Source: an uncultured Clostridia bacterium (GTDB taxonomy: Bacteria > Bacillota > Clostridia > TANB77 > UBA1234). From it: a DNA stretch of 64,000 nt. The notes under the pieces are model-generated. The model saw only the letters and a list, made by a program, of their open reading frames with translations. It did no database searches and was not told where the DNA came from. The translations under genes and the position numbers were made by a program. Of the stretch, positions 36,931-44,988 are shown piece by piece. Location: NCBI GenBank assembly GCA_934169745.1, contig CAKPOE010000006.1:21940-85939 (forward strand). The letters are read 5' to 3'. Position 1 is the stretch's first letter, and every line of letters begins with the position of its first letter.

Positions 36931-38156
36931 ATAGAGTTGTTATAACAGGAATAGGTGTTGTTTCTGCATTAGGAAATGATGTAGAAACATTTTGGAATAA
37001 TATTGTAAATGGGAAAAGTGGTATAGACTTAATAACAAGTTTTGATACTGAACAATTTAATTCAAAATATGCAGCTGAAGTAAAAAATGTTGATTATAGT
37101 GGAATTTCAAAGAGAGATTTATTGTTTGATTCTAGATACATGAATTTTGCAAGAGTTGCTGCAGCACAAGCATATAAAGATAGTAAATTAAATGATGTTC
37201 AGTTTGATAAAGACTATTTTGGTGTTTATATTTCAAATAGTATGGGTGGAGTAGAAAAAGTAAGTAGCGGATGCGATGTATTAAAAGATAAAGGACCTTC
37301 AAAAATGTCGCCTATGTTAATTCCAGCAATACTTCCGAATATGGCTTCTGGTAAAGTTGCAATAGATTTAGGAGCAAAAGGCTCAAATATGGCAAATGTT
37401 TCAGCTTGTAGTGGAGGAGCAAATGCAATAGGGGAAGCATATTTAAAAATTAAACTTGGATATGAAAAAGTAATGGTGGCAGGTGCAGCTGATGCTTCAA
37501 TAACACCATTTTCGGTTGCGTGTTTTTCTGCTATGAAAGCATTATATAGAGGCGAAAATAAAGATGAAGCTTCAATTCCATTTGATAAAAGAAGAAATGG
37601 TTTTGTAATAGGTGAAGGATCTGCAATACTAATATTAGAAGATTTAGAACATGCAAAAGAAAGAAATGCAAAAATATATGCAGAAATAGTAGGTTATGGC
37701 TCAAATTGTGATGCTTATAATATGGTATCTCCTGATTATGAAGGATTAACATGTAGCAAAGCAATGAACAGAGCATTAAAAGATGCAAATATAAAAGAAA
37801 ATGATATTTCATACATAAATGCACATGGTACATCTACAACATTAAATGATAAAACTGAATCAAAAGCAATAAATGAAGTGTTTAAGTCAAAACCTTATGT
37901 ATCATCAACAAAATCAATGACAGGACATTTATTAAGTACAAGTGGAGCATTAGAAGCAATAATAACGGCAAAAGCATTAGAAACAAGTATAATGCCACCA
38001 ATGATAAATTATAAAGAGTTTGATCCAGAATGTGATTTGAACTTTGTTACAAATAAGTCAAAAGCAAATCCAACAATGAAATATGCAATGTCAAATTCAT
38101 TTGGCTTTGGAGGACATAATGTATGTTTAATATTTAAAAAATTGGAACAAAATTAG
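36927..38156 (+). CDS. 3-oxoacyl-ACP synthase II (FabF-like ketosynthase)
   Basis: A 409-residue KAS II elongating enzyme. The Cys-His-His set is complete: C161 in VSACSGGANAIGEA (housekeeping FabF reads TACSSG), H300 in NAHGTSTTLNDKTES, and H334 with K329 in TKSMTGHLLSTSGA. It ends with MSNSFGFGGHNV, typical of the family. It should extend acyl-ACP with malonyl-ACP. The operon lacks FabG, FabZ and enoyl reductase, so full reduction cycles need enzymes encoded elsewhere or the chain stays partly oxidised. Confidence 0.95.
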   Translation: MNRVVITGIGVVSALGNDVETFWNNIVNGKSGIDLITSFDTEQFNSKYAAEVKNVDYSGISKRDLLFDSRYMNFARVAAAQAYKDSKLNDVQFDKDYFGVYISNSMGGVEKVSSGCDVLKDKGPSKMSPMLIPAILPNMASGKVAIDLGAKGSNMANVSACSGGANAIGEAYLKIKLGYEKVMVAGAADASITPFSVACFSAMKALYRGENKDEASIPFDKRRNGFVIGEGSAILILEDLEHAKERNAKIYAEIVGYGSNCDAYNMVSPDYEGLTCSKAMNRALKDANIKENDISYINAHGTSTTLNDKTESKAINEVFKSKPYVSSTKSMTGHLLSTSGALEAIITAKALETSIMPPMINYKEFDPECDLNFVTNKSKANPTMKYAMSNSFGFGGHNVCLIFKKLEQN

Positions 38157-38168
38157 TGAGGAATGTAT

Positions 38169-39332
38169 ATGAACAATAATAAGAAGAATAAAAAAATAGT
38201 ATTTTTTTCAACACCAGCATTTGGTCATTTGAATGCAGAATATTCTGTCATATCAAAACTAATTGAAAACAATTATTCTGTGGATTGGTATTGTAGTAAA
38301 AAATACCAGAGCTTTGTTGAGGAAACAGGTGCAAATTTTAAAGAGTATAAGATTGATTTTGATACTTATAATTTAAGTGATGTAACTGCAAATTTTTATA
38401 ATTTGTTTGAAAATTTATTAAATTTGAATAGAACTGCTTATTTAGAATATGTTGAAGAAATAGAAAAAGAAAAACCAGATTTAATACTATATGATTCTAT
38501 GTGTTCGTTTGCTAAAAATATTTCTAAAAAATTGAAAATAAAATCTATCTGTTTAAGTGGCTTAATGGGCTATAATTTTTGGACATTTATGTTTTCACAC
38601 ATGTTTGTTTCCACAATGAAATTGATTTTAAAAAACTTTTCTTCAATACTAAAATTATATAAAGAAGAAAAAAAGTTTAGATTATCTAATGGGCTTGGAA
38701 AGTTTAGTCCAATGGATTTATTTGTTAATAAGGGAGATTTAACATTAGTTTTTTCGCCAAAAGAATGTCAGCCATTTTATAAAACTTTTGATAAATCATT
38801 TGTTTTTGTTGGTACTACGATTAAAGATAGACTTAAAAGAAGCAATAAAAAATATGGTAAGTATGATATTTATGTTTCACTTGGATCTATATTTACTGAG
38901 AATAGTGAACTTTTAAACAATGTTATAAATAACGAATTATTAAAAGGGAAACACACAATAATTAGTGTCGGTAATCTACAAATGGATAACTTGCCTAATA
39001 TAGAATTTGTAAAATCCACAGACCAATTGGCACTTTTACCACAGTTAGACTTATTTATTAATCATGGTGGCTTATGCAGTGTCTATGAAAGTATCTATTT
39101 TGGTATTTTTCAAATCTGTATTCCACAACAAGAGGAACACAGATTGACAGCACAAATGGTTGAAAGAAGAAAAATAGGTCTGCGTGTTGAAAATATTAAT
39201 AAATTAAATGTTAAGAAACTAGAAAAGTTTAGAAACAAAAATATTGATAAACTTAAAAAATACCAAAAAATAATTAGATCGTATGATGGAAGTATGTTAG
39301 CTTTCGAGAAAATTGAAGAAATATTAAAATAG
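38169..39332 (+). CDS. GT1 family (UGT/macrolide-type) glycosyltransferase
   Basis: A 387-residue glycosyltransferase with a two-domain GT-B fold. The N-terminal acceptor domain begins KKIVFFSTPAFGHLNAEYSV, with the GHxN turn of natural-product GT1 enzymes. The C-terminal donor site is FINHGGLCSVYESIYFGIFQ, then IPQQEEHRLTAQMVE (the HGG...E/Q signature). GT1 enzymes use UDP or dTDP sugars to glycosylate lipids, polyketides or sterols. ATG at 38169 is chosen over 38163 because GAGGA would otherwise touch the start codon. No signal peptide, so a cytoplasmic or peripheral role. Confidence 0.88.
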   Translation: MNNNKKNKKIVFFSTPAFGHLNAEYSVISKLIENNYSVDWYCSKKYQSFVEETGANFKEYKIDFDTYNLSDVTANFYNLFENLLNLNRTAYLEYVEEIEKEKPDLILYDSMCSFAKNISKKLKIKSICLSGLMGYNFWTFMFSHMFVSTMKLILKNFSSILKLYKEEKKFRLSNGLGKFSPMDLFVNKGDLTLVFSPKECQPFYKTFDKSFVFVGTTIKDRLKRSNKKYGKYDIYVSLGSIFTENSELLNNVINNELLKGKHTIISVGNLQMDNLPNIEFVKSTDQLALLPQLDLFINHGGLCSVYESIYFGIFQICIPQQEEHRLTAQMVERRKIGLRVENINKLNVKKLEKFRNKNIDKLKKYQKIIRSYDGSMLAFEKIEEILK

Positions 39333-39341
39333 GTGAGAATA

Positions 39342-40439
39342 ATGAAAAAATATGATTATCTTATAGTTGGTAGTGGTTTTTTTGGAGCAACTTGTGCAAA
39401 CTTATTATCTAAAAAAGGAAACAAAATTCTTGTTATTGATAAAAGAAATAATATCGGTGGTAATGTTTATACTGAAAATATAGAAGGAATTAATGTTCAT
39501 AAATACGGAGCACATATTTTTCATACGAGTGATGATAAAGTCTGGGAATATGTAAATAATTTTGCTAATTTTAATAGATTTACAAATTCTCCAATAGCAA
39601 TTTATAATGATGAAGTATATAATTTGCCATTTAATATGAATACTTTTAGCAAGATTTGGAAAGATGTTTTTACACCATTAGATGCATTAAAACATATTGA
39701 AGAAGAAAAACAAGAAATTAAGACAGAACCTAAAAATCTTGAAGAACAAGCAATATCTCTTGTTGGTAGAACAATTTATGAAAAACTAATAAAAGAATAT
39801 ACAGAAAAACAATGGGGAAAGAAATGTAGTGAGCTACCTGCATTTATAATAAAAAGGTTGCCAGTTAGATTTACCTATGATAATAATTATTTTGACGATA
39901 AATATCAGGGCATTCCTATTGGTGGATATACAAAAATGGTTGAAAATATGCTTGAAGGAATTGAAATAAAATTGAATACAGACTTTTCTTCTAGTAAATC
40001 ATTAAAAAATATTGCAAATAAAATAATTTATACTGGAGCAATTGATGAATACTTTGATTATAAATTAGGCGAATTAGAATATAGAACATTAAAGTTTGAA
40101 AACAAAATATTGGATGTAGAAAATTATCAGGGAAATGCTGTTGTAAATTTCACAAGTAGCAATGTTAAATACACAAGAATTATCGAGCATAAACATTTTG
40201 AAAATGTTGAGAATAATCCAAAGACTATTATTACATACGAGTACCCACTTAAATATCAAAAGAATTTGGAAAGATATTACACAGTTAATGATGAAAAAAA
40301 TAATTTATTAGCAAAGCAATATAAAGAGCTTGCAAGTGAAGAAAAAAATGTTTATTTTGGTGGAAGATTAGGAAACTATAAGTATTATGATATGGATGAT
40401 GTAATAAAAGAAGCAATGTTATTATGTGATAACATCTAA
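39342..40439 (+). CDS. glf: UDP-galactopyranose mutase
   Basis: Glf is a flavoenzyme that interconverts UDP-galactopyranose and UDP-galactofuranose. At 365 residues the length is standard. The FAD-binding GxGxxG-like VGSGFFGATCA is at about residues 10-20; IDKRNNIGGNVYTE, HKYGAHIFHTS and the substrate-loop region EKQWGKKCSELPAFIIKRLPVRFTYDN follow, with the conserved arginine and tryptophan present. A GTG three codons earlier is in frame, but AGGTGA places the start at 39342. It implies the operon product carries galactofuranose. Confidence 0.96.
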   Translation: MKKYDYLIVGSGFFGATCANLLSKKGNKILVIDKRNNIGGNVYTENIEGINVHKYGAHIFHTSDDKVWEYVNNFANFNRFTNSPIAIYNDEVYNLPFNMNTFSKIWKDVFTPLDALKHIEEEKQEIKTEPKNLEEQAISLVGRTIYEKLIKEYTEKQWGKKCSELPAFIIKRLPVRFTYDNNYFDDKYQGIPIGGYTKMVENMLEGIEIKLNTDFSSSKSLKNIANKIIYTGAIDEYFDYKLGELEYRTLKFENKILDVENYQGNAVVNFTSSNVKYTRIIEHKHFENVENNPKTIITYEYPLKYQKNLERYYTVNDEKNNLLAKQYKELASEEKNVYFGGRLGNYKYYDMDDVIKEAMLLCDNI

Positions 40440-40472
40440 AAAAATACATAGTACGAAAGGAATGAGGGTAAT

Positions 40473-41480
40473 TTGAAAGTTCTATTATATAAAGGAGATT
40501 TTAAGGATTTAGCCAAAAGTGGAATTGGTACAGCAATACTTCATCAAGAAAAAATATTAAAAGAAAGTGGTATTCCATATACATTAGATGAAAATGATGA
40601 TTATGATATTGTTCATATAAATAGTGTTTATCCAAAGACACTTTTGTTTGCAAAAAAATGTAAAAGAAAAGGAATAAAAGTAATATACTATGCCCATTCT
40701 ACTGAAGAAGATTTCAGAGATACTTTTAAGTTTTCAAACATACTATCAAAAATATATAAGAAATGGTTAATAAAATGTTATAAAATAGGAGATGTAATAA
40801 TTACTCCTACTGAATATTCAAAAAGTTTAATTGAAAGATACGGAATAAATAAAAAAATATTTGTTATATCAAATGGAATAGAATTAAGCTGTTATGATAG
40901 AAAAAAAGCTAATGGAATGGCTTTTAGGGAAAAATATAATTATACCAAAGATGATAAAATAATAATGTCTGTTGGTTTGTTTTTTGAAAGAAAAGGATTA
41001 CTAGATTTTATTGAATTAGCAAGAATATTCCCACAGTATAAATTTATATGGTTCGGACATTTAGATTTTAAATATATACCTAAAAAAATAAGCTCTGCAA
41101 TAAAAAACAAGCCAGACAATGTTTTGTTTCCTGGATTTGTTAAAAGTGAAGAATTAAGAAACGCATACGTTGGATCTGATATATTTGTTTTTCTAACGAG
41201 AGAAGAAACGGAGGGAATAGTTTTATTAGAAGCATTGGCATTAAAAACACCAACGATAATAAATGATATACCAATTTACAAATATTTAGATGATGGGAAA
41301 AATATATATAAAATTAAAAATATTTTAGAATGTAAAGATAAGATAAATAACATATTTAATGGTAAATTAAAAGATTTAACTAATGAAGGTTATGAAGTTG
41401 TTAAAAATATAGATTTACCTAATATAAGCAATAGATTAAAAGAAGTTTATAAATATGTTTTAGATAAAAATAATTTTTAG
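40473..41480 (+). CDS. GT4 family glycosyltransferase resembling diacylglycerol glucosyltransferases
   Basis: A 335-residue GT-B enzyme. The N-terminus (LLYKGDFKDLAKSGIGTAILHQ) and the segments DYDIVHINSVYP, YYAHSTEEDFRDTFKFSN, VIITPTEYSKSLIERYGI and ISNGIELSCYDRKKA closely follow the family that includes pneumococcal and mycoplasmal 1,2-diacylglycerol 3-glucosyltransferases. The nucleotide-sugar binding region is RKGLLDFIELAR, then EETEGIVLLEALAL (E-x7-E). The start is TTG at 40473, with GAGGG upstream. A lipid acceptor is therefore likely. The donor sugar, glucose or galactofuranose, is undecided. Confidence 0.85.
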   Translation: MKVLLYKGDFKDLAKSGIGTAILHQEKILKESGIPYTLDENDDYDIVHINSVYPKTLLFAKKCKRKGIKVIYYAHSTEEDFRDTFKFSNILSKIYKKWLIKCYKIGDVIITPTEYSKSLIERYGINKKIFVISNGIELSCYDRKKANGMAFREKYNYTKDDKIIMSVGLFFERKGLLDFIELARIFPQYKFIWFGHLDFKYIPKKISSAIKNKPDNVLFPGFVKSEELRNAYVGSDIFVFLTREETEGIVLLEALALKTPTIINDIPIYKYLDDGKNIYKIKNILECKDKINNIFNGKLKDLTNEGYEVVKNIDLPNISNRLKEVYKYVLDKNNF

Positions 41481-41492
41481 GAGTTATCTTCA

Positions 41493-42011
41493 ATGGAAAG
41501 AATAGAATTAAAGAGTATAAATAGCACAAATATATATGCTAGAAAAATTGCTGAGAATACCAATAAAAATACTATAATTATAAGTGAAGAACAAACTGCT
41601 GGACGTGGTACAAAAGGCAAATCTTGGTATTCTGATAAAGATAGTATAATATGTAGCTCTTTAATATTTCCTAAAAATATTAAAAACATAGATGCAAATT
41701 TTTCGTATGATATAGGATTGTTAATTAGTAATTCGCTTAATGAATTATTAAACATTAAAACATACGTAAAAGAACCTAATGATATATATTTAGACAATAA
41801 AAAATTAAGTGGCATTTTAGTTGAAACGGAATATTGTAAAAATGTTTTAAACTATATAATAATTGGAATAGGAATCAATGTTAATCAGACAAAATTTCCA
41901 CTTGATATATCAGATATAGCAACATCACTTTATATTTCAAGTGGCAAAAAAAATGATAAAAATAACATAATTGATATGCTAATTAAAACTATTGAAGATA
42001 AGAATATTTAA
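41493..42011 (+). CDS. Biotin--protein ligase, catalytic domain only
   Basis: A 172-residue BirA/BPL-type ligase that attaches biotin to the BCCP lysine. It shows SINSTNIYARK, the biotinyl-AMP loop EQTAGRGTKGKSWYS (canonical GRGRxGR), KEPNDIYLDNKKLSGILVE and GIGINVNQ. It lacks both the N-terminal DNA-binding domain of BirA repressors and most of the C-terminal SH3-like domain, so it is a minimal ligase. Its place in the operon suggests it serves the operon's own BCCP, whose motif is non-canonical. AGGAG precedes the start 12 bases after the GT4 gene. Confidence 0.86.
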   Translation: MERIELKSINSTNIYARKIAENTNKNTIIISEEQTAGRGTKGKSWYSDKDSIICSSLIFPKNIKNIDANFSYDIGLLISNSLNELLNIKTYVKEPNDIYLDNKKLSGILVETEYCKNVLNYIIIGIGINVNQTKFPLDISDIATSLYISSGKKNDKNNIIDMLIKTIEDKNI

Positions 42012-42027
42012 TGAATGAGGTTAATTT

Positions 42028-43257
42028 ATGCAAAAGAAATCTAATTTTAATAAATTTTTATTACTATGGTTTGGAGAGTTAATATCATCAGTTGGCGGTG
42101 GTTTAACTAGCTTTGGACTAAGTGTTTATATATTTAATATAACAGGAAGCGCAGCAAATATGGCTTTAGTAATGCTTTTATCATCACTACCAATATTAAT
42201 CTTGGGTATGCCAGCAGGTGTACTTGCTGATAGATATGACAGAAGAAATCTTATGATGATAGGAGATGGGCTATCAGCAATTGGAGTAATTTATATATTG
42301 ATTTGTATGATTAATGGAGGTGCAACACTTTTACAAATATGTATTGGAATTTTAATAAGTTCAGTATTTTCTTCATTGCTTGAACCATCATATAAAGCAA
42401 CTATAACCGATCTTTTATCAACAGAGGAGTATTCTAAAGCGAGTGGTATGGTTGGTATCGCAGGTGGAGCTAGATATTTAATATCTCCGTTAATTGCAGG
42501 TTTCCTTTTATCAGTAAGTGATATTAAATTGTTACTAATAATAGATATTTGCACATTTATATTAACGGTTTTGACAACAAGAGTTGTCAAAAATAACATT
42601 AAATCAAAAAAGAATATAAAAAAAGAAGGATTTTTAAAAGAATTTCATACAGGATGGAAAGTTATTACTTCTAAAAAAGGACTAATATATGTACTTATTA
42701 TTTCATCTTTAGTTACATTTTTCATTGGTACATTTCAAATTTTAGCAGAGCCTCTTGTTTTAGATTTTTCAACAAGTAAAATACTTGGAATAGGCGAAAC
42801 AATATGTGCATCGGGAATGATTTTTTCGGGTATATATCTTGGTGTTAAAGGAATAAAGAATGGATATGTAAAAATACTTTCATGTGCGTTACTACTAGCA
42901 GGGGTTGGAATGATGATTGTTGGCTTAAAAGAAGATATTTATTTGATATGTATTGCAGGCTTTTTCTTTTTCTTTATGTTGCCGTTTGTAAATAATTGTT
43001 TAGATTATCTTGTTAGAATAAATGTTTTAGAAGAATATCAGGGTAGAGCTTGGAGTATTATTTCTTTTGTATCACAAGCTGGGTATGTCATTGCTTATGC
43101 AATATCTGGATTACTTGCTGATAAATATTCTCTAATTACTGGATATAGTATTGGAAGAAGTTCAGGTGCAATCATTAGTATAGCAGGAATAATGCTTTTA
43201 CTAACTGGTATTATGATATATTTTATCAAGCCAATAAAGGATTTAGAAAATAGTTAG
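42028..43257 (+). CDS. MFS transporter, probable exporter
   Basis: A 409-residue integral membrane protein with about 12 helices. The conserved loop between helices 2 and 3 reads GVLADRYDRRNLMMIGD, the major facilitator motif A. It resembles macrolide-efflux-type MFS proteins (MefA-like) of Bacillota, with DLLSTEEYSKASGMVGIAGGARYLISPLIAG in the first half. As the last gene of the operon it could export the finished product or give self-protection. Direction and substrate are inferred from family and context. Confidence 0.88.
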   Translation: MQKKSNFNKFLLLWFGELISSVGGGLTSFGLSVYIFNITGSAANMALVMLLSSLPILILGMPAGVLADRYDRRNLMMIGDGLSAIGVIYILICMINGGATLLQICIGILISSVFSSLLEPSYKATITDLLSTEEYSKASGMVGIAGGARYLISPLIAGFLLSVSDIKLLLIIDICTFILTVLTTRVVKNNIKSKKNIKKEGFLKEFHTGWKVITSKKGLIYVLIISSLVTFFIGTFQILAEPLVLDFSTSKILGIGETICASGMIFSGIYLGVKGIKNGYVKILSCALLLAGVGMMIVGLKEDIYLICIAGFFFFFMLPFVNNCLDYLVRINVLEEYQGRAWSIISFVSQAGYVIAYAISGLLADKYSLITGYSIGRSSGAIISIAGIMLLLTGIMIYFIKPIKDLENS

Positions 43258-43343
43258 GAAAAAATTGAAATATCTATTGTAAAATATATAAAGTTATGTT
43301 AAATTTATTATAGTAAATTGAATTTTATAAAATGATAGATAAA

Positions 43344-43413
43344 TGGTGCGTTTTTTCGCATACCTGTCTACGAATCGCACCAGAAGACTTGTCTTTAGAC
43401 AAGTCTTTTTTTT
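43344..43413 (+). terminator. Terminator of the biosynthetic operon, preceded by a second stem
   Basis: AAGACTTGTC (43384-43393) pairs with GACAAGTCTT (43398-43407) around TTTA, followed by six more Ts: a strong rho-independent terminator. Immediately upstream, GGTGCG near 43346 can pair with CGCACC near 43376, enclosing a TGCG-TTTTTT-CGCA sub-hairpin. The function of that stem is unknown. The rest of 43258-43673 holds no gene I can support: a palindromic repeat, the hisS promoter and unannotated sequence at about 43420-43570. Confidence 0.85.
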
Positions 43414-43576
43414 GTACAAAAAAGACCAATAAAACAAAAATGTAGTACAATGCTTTCATTTTTCATTTTCGCGAGCACGTTATTTCTCGGCACGGTACAG
43501 TGACTGAGCCCTACAACTGTTTGAGACTGTTTACATTTTGCTACTATACGGTTTTAAGTAGTTTATTTCATTTTTT

Positions 43577-43603
43577 CGGGTCGCTGAAGGTAGCGACCCC
43601 TAC
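43577..43603. repeat. Intergenic palindromic repeat, copy B
   Basis: GGGTCGCT pairs with AGCGACCC around GAAGGT and is followed by CCTAC, in the same orientation as copy A at 23716. The stem difference between copies (C-G versus T-A) is compensated, indicating selection on structure. Confidence 0.8.
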
Positions 43604-43625
43604 GGGTGCATATACATTTTAACAA

Positions 43626-43654
43626 TTGACGAGAAAGTGCAAATGTAGTAAAAT
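43626..43654 (+). promoter_or_regulatory. Promoter of hisS
   Basis: TTGACG at 43626-43631, a 17-base spacer and TAAAAT at 43649-43654, 20 bases before the hisS start. It lies just after repeat copy B, so hisS has its own promoter independent of the accessory block. Confidence 0.75.
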
Positions 43655-43673
43655 AGGGGTCAGAGGTGATTTT

Positions 43674-44978
43674 ATGAGTAATATAGTTGAACCAAGAACA
43701 ATACCAGGATTTATGGAACTTTTGCCACATGAACAAATTGTTTTTAATCACATAAAGGACGTTATTAGAGAAAATTATGAAAAATCAGGCTTTTTGCCGA
43801 TTGATACACCAGTAATAGAGTTTTCAAACGTTTTATTGGCAAAAGCTGGCGGAGAGACAGAAAAGCAAATTTATAGATTTAACAAGGGTGACAATGATTT
43901 GTCTTTAAGGTTCGATTTGACAGTACCTCTTGCTAAGTATGTTGCAAAAAACTACAATGATTTGGCATTTCCTTTTAGAAGATATCAGATAGGAAAAGTA
44001 TATCGTGGTGAAAAGGTACAAAGAGGTAGATATAGAGAGTTTTATCAATGTGATATTGATGTGATTGGCGATGGAGAATTAAGTATTGCAAACGATGCGG
44101 AAGTTGCTAGCATTATTTATAATATTTTTTCGGAATTGAATTTTGGAAAATTTACAATAAGAATAAATAATAGAAAATTATTATCTGGATTTTTTGCGAG
44201 CTTGGGACTAGAAAATCAAGCTATGGATATTTTGAGAATTATTGATAAAATTGATAAAATTGGAAAAGATACAGTATTAGAGATGTTATTAGACAAGGGC
44301 TTAACAAGCGATGTTGCAAATAAGATTATTGAGTTCGTAGGTACAAAAAATGATGTAATTAATTATTTGAAAAGGCTTAACATTGATAACGAGTCGTTTG
44401 TTCAAGGTTTGAGTGAACTTGAAGTTGTTACTAAATACATGGATTCATTTGGAATTCCAGAAGATTATTATATGATTGATTTAAGCATAGCTAGAGGACT
44501 TGACTATTATACAGGAACAGTGTATGAGACTATTATTGATGAATATCCAGAAATAGGAAGTATTTGCTCAGGTGGTAGATATGATAATTTGGCTGAGTTT
44601 TATACTAATAAGAAACTTCCTGGCGTTGGAATTTCAATTGGTTTAACAAGACTTTTCTATGTTTTAAATGAGTACAAGTTATTGAAAGAAAATAATAAGA
44701 AAGCTATTTCAAAGATTATTGTCATTCCAATGCTTGACGACTTATCATATCCAATTGAAGTTGCTTCGAAATTGAGAAGTTGTGGTGTTTGTACAGAAGT
44801 ATATGTTGAAAATAAAAATATGAAGAAAAAAATGACATACGCAAACAAGTTGAATATACCTTATGCAATTATTATTGGTGAGGATGAGTTAAATGAGAAT
44901 ACGGTATCACTTAAGAATATGGAAACAGGAGAACAAGAAAAGCTATCATTAGATGAGCTTTGTATAAGATTTTCATAA
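43674..44978 (+). CDS. hisS: Histidyl-tRNA synthetase
   Basis: HisRS charges tRNA-His and is a class II enzyme. It has motif 2 GRYREFYQCDID, the histidine-binding GLDYYTGTVYET, a GGRYDNL segment, GVGISIGLTRL (motif 3), and a C-terminal anticodon-binding domain. The upstream in-frame codons (from 43626) overlap the promoter; AGAGGTGA fixes the start at 43674, giving 434 residues. In many Bacillota hisS follows relA and an MBL gene; here it resumes that order after the accessory block. Confidence 0.97.
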   Translation: MSNIVEPRTIPGFMELLPHEQIVFNHIKDVIRENYEKSGFLPIDTPVIEFSNVLLAKAGGETEKQIYRFNKGDNDLSLRFDLTVPLAKYVAKNYNDLAFPFRRYQIGKVYRGEKVQRGRYREFYQCDIDVIGDGELSIANDAEVASIIYNIFSELNFGKFTIRINNRKLLSGFFASLGLENQAMDILRIIDKIDKIGKDTVLEMLLDKGLTSDVANKIIEFVGTKNDVINYLKRLNIDNESFVQGLSELEVVTKYMDSFGIPEDYYMIDLSIARGLDYYTGTVYETIIDEYPEIGSICSGGRYDNLAEFYTNKKLPGVGISIGLTRLFYVLNEYKLLKENNKKAISKIIVIPMLDDLSYPIEVASKLRSCGVCTEVYVENKNMKKKMTYANKLNIPYAIIIGEDELNENTVSLKNMETGEQEKLSLDELCIRFS

Positions 44979-44988
44979 AGGAGGAAAA

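Noticed and set aside
36927..38156. Type I polyketide synthase or non-ribosomal peptide synthetase
   Set aside because: All activities are on separate small proteins; no multidomain module, condensation domain or adenylation-carrier fusion is present.
28500..43257. Operon as a capsule or teichoic acid locus
   Set aside because: Glf and two glycosyltransferases fit, but there is no flippase, polymerase, priming transferase or chain-length regulator, and the ACC/ACP/KAS genes are unexplained by that view.
43344..43383. Known riboswitch or self-cleaving ribozyme before hisS
   Set aside because: I could not match conserved core bases of any class I know, and a strong terminator plus a separate hisS promoter lie downstream.
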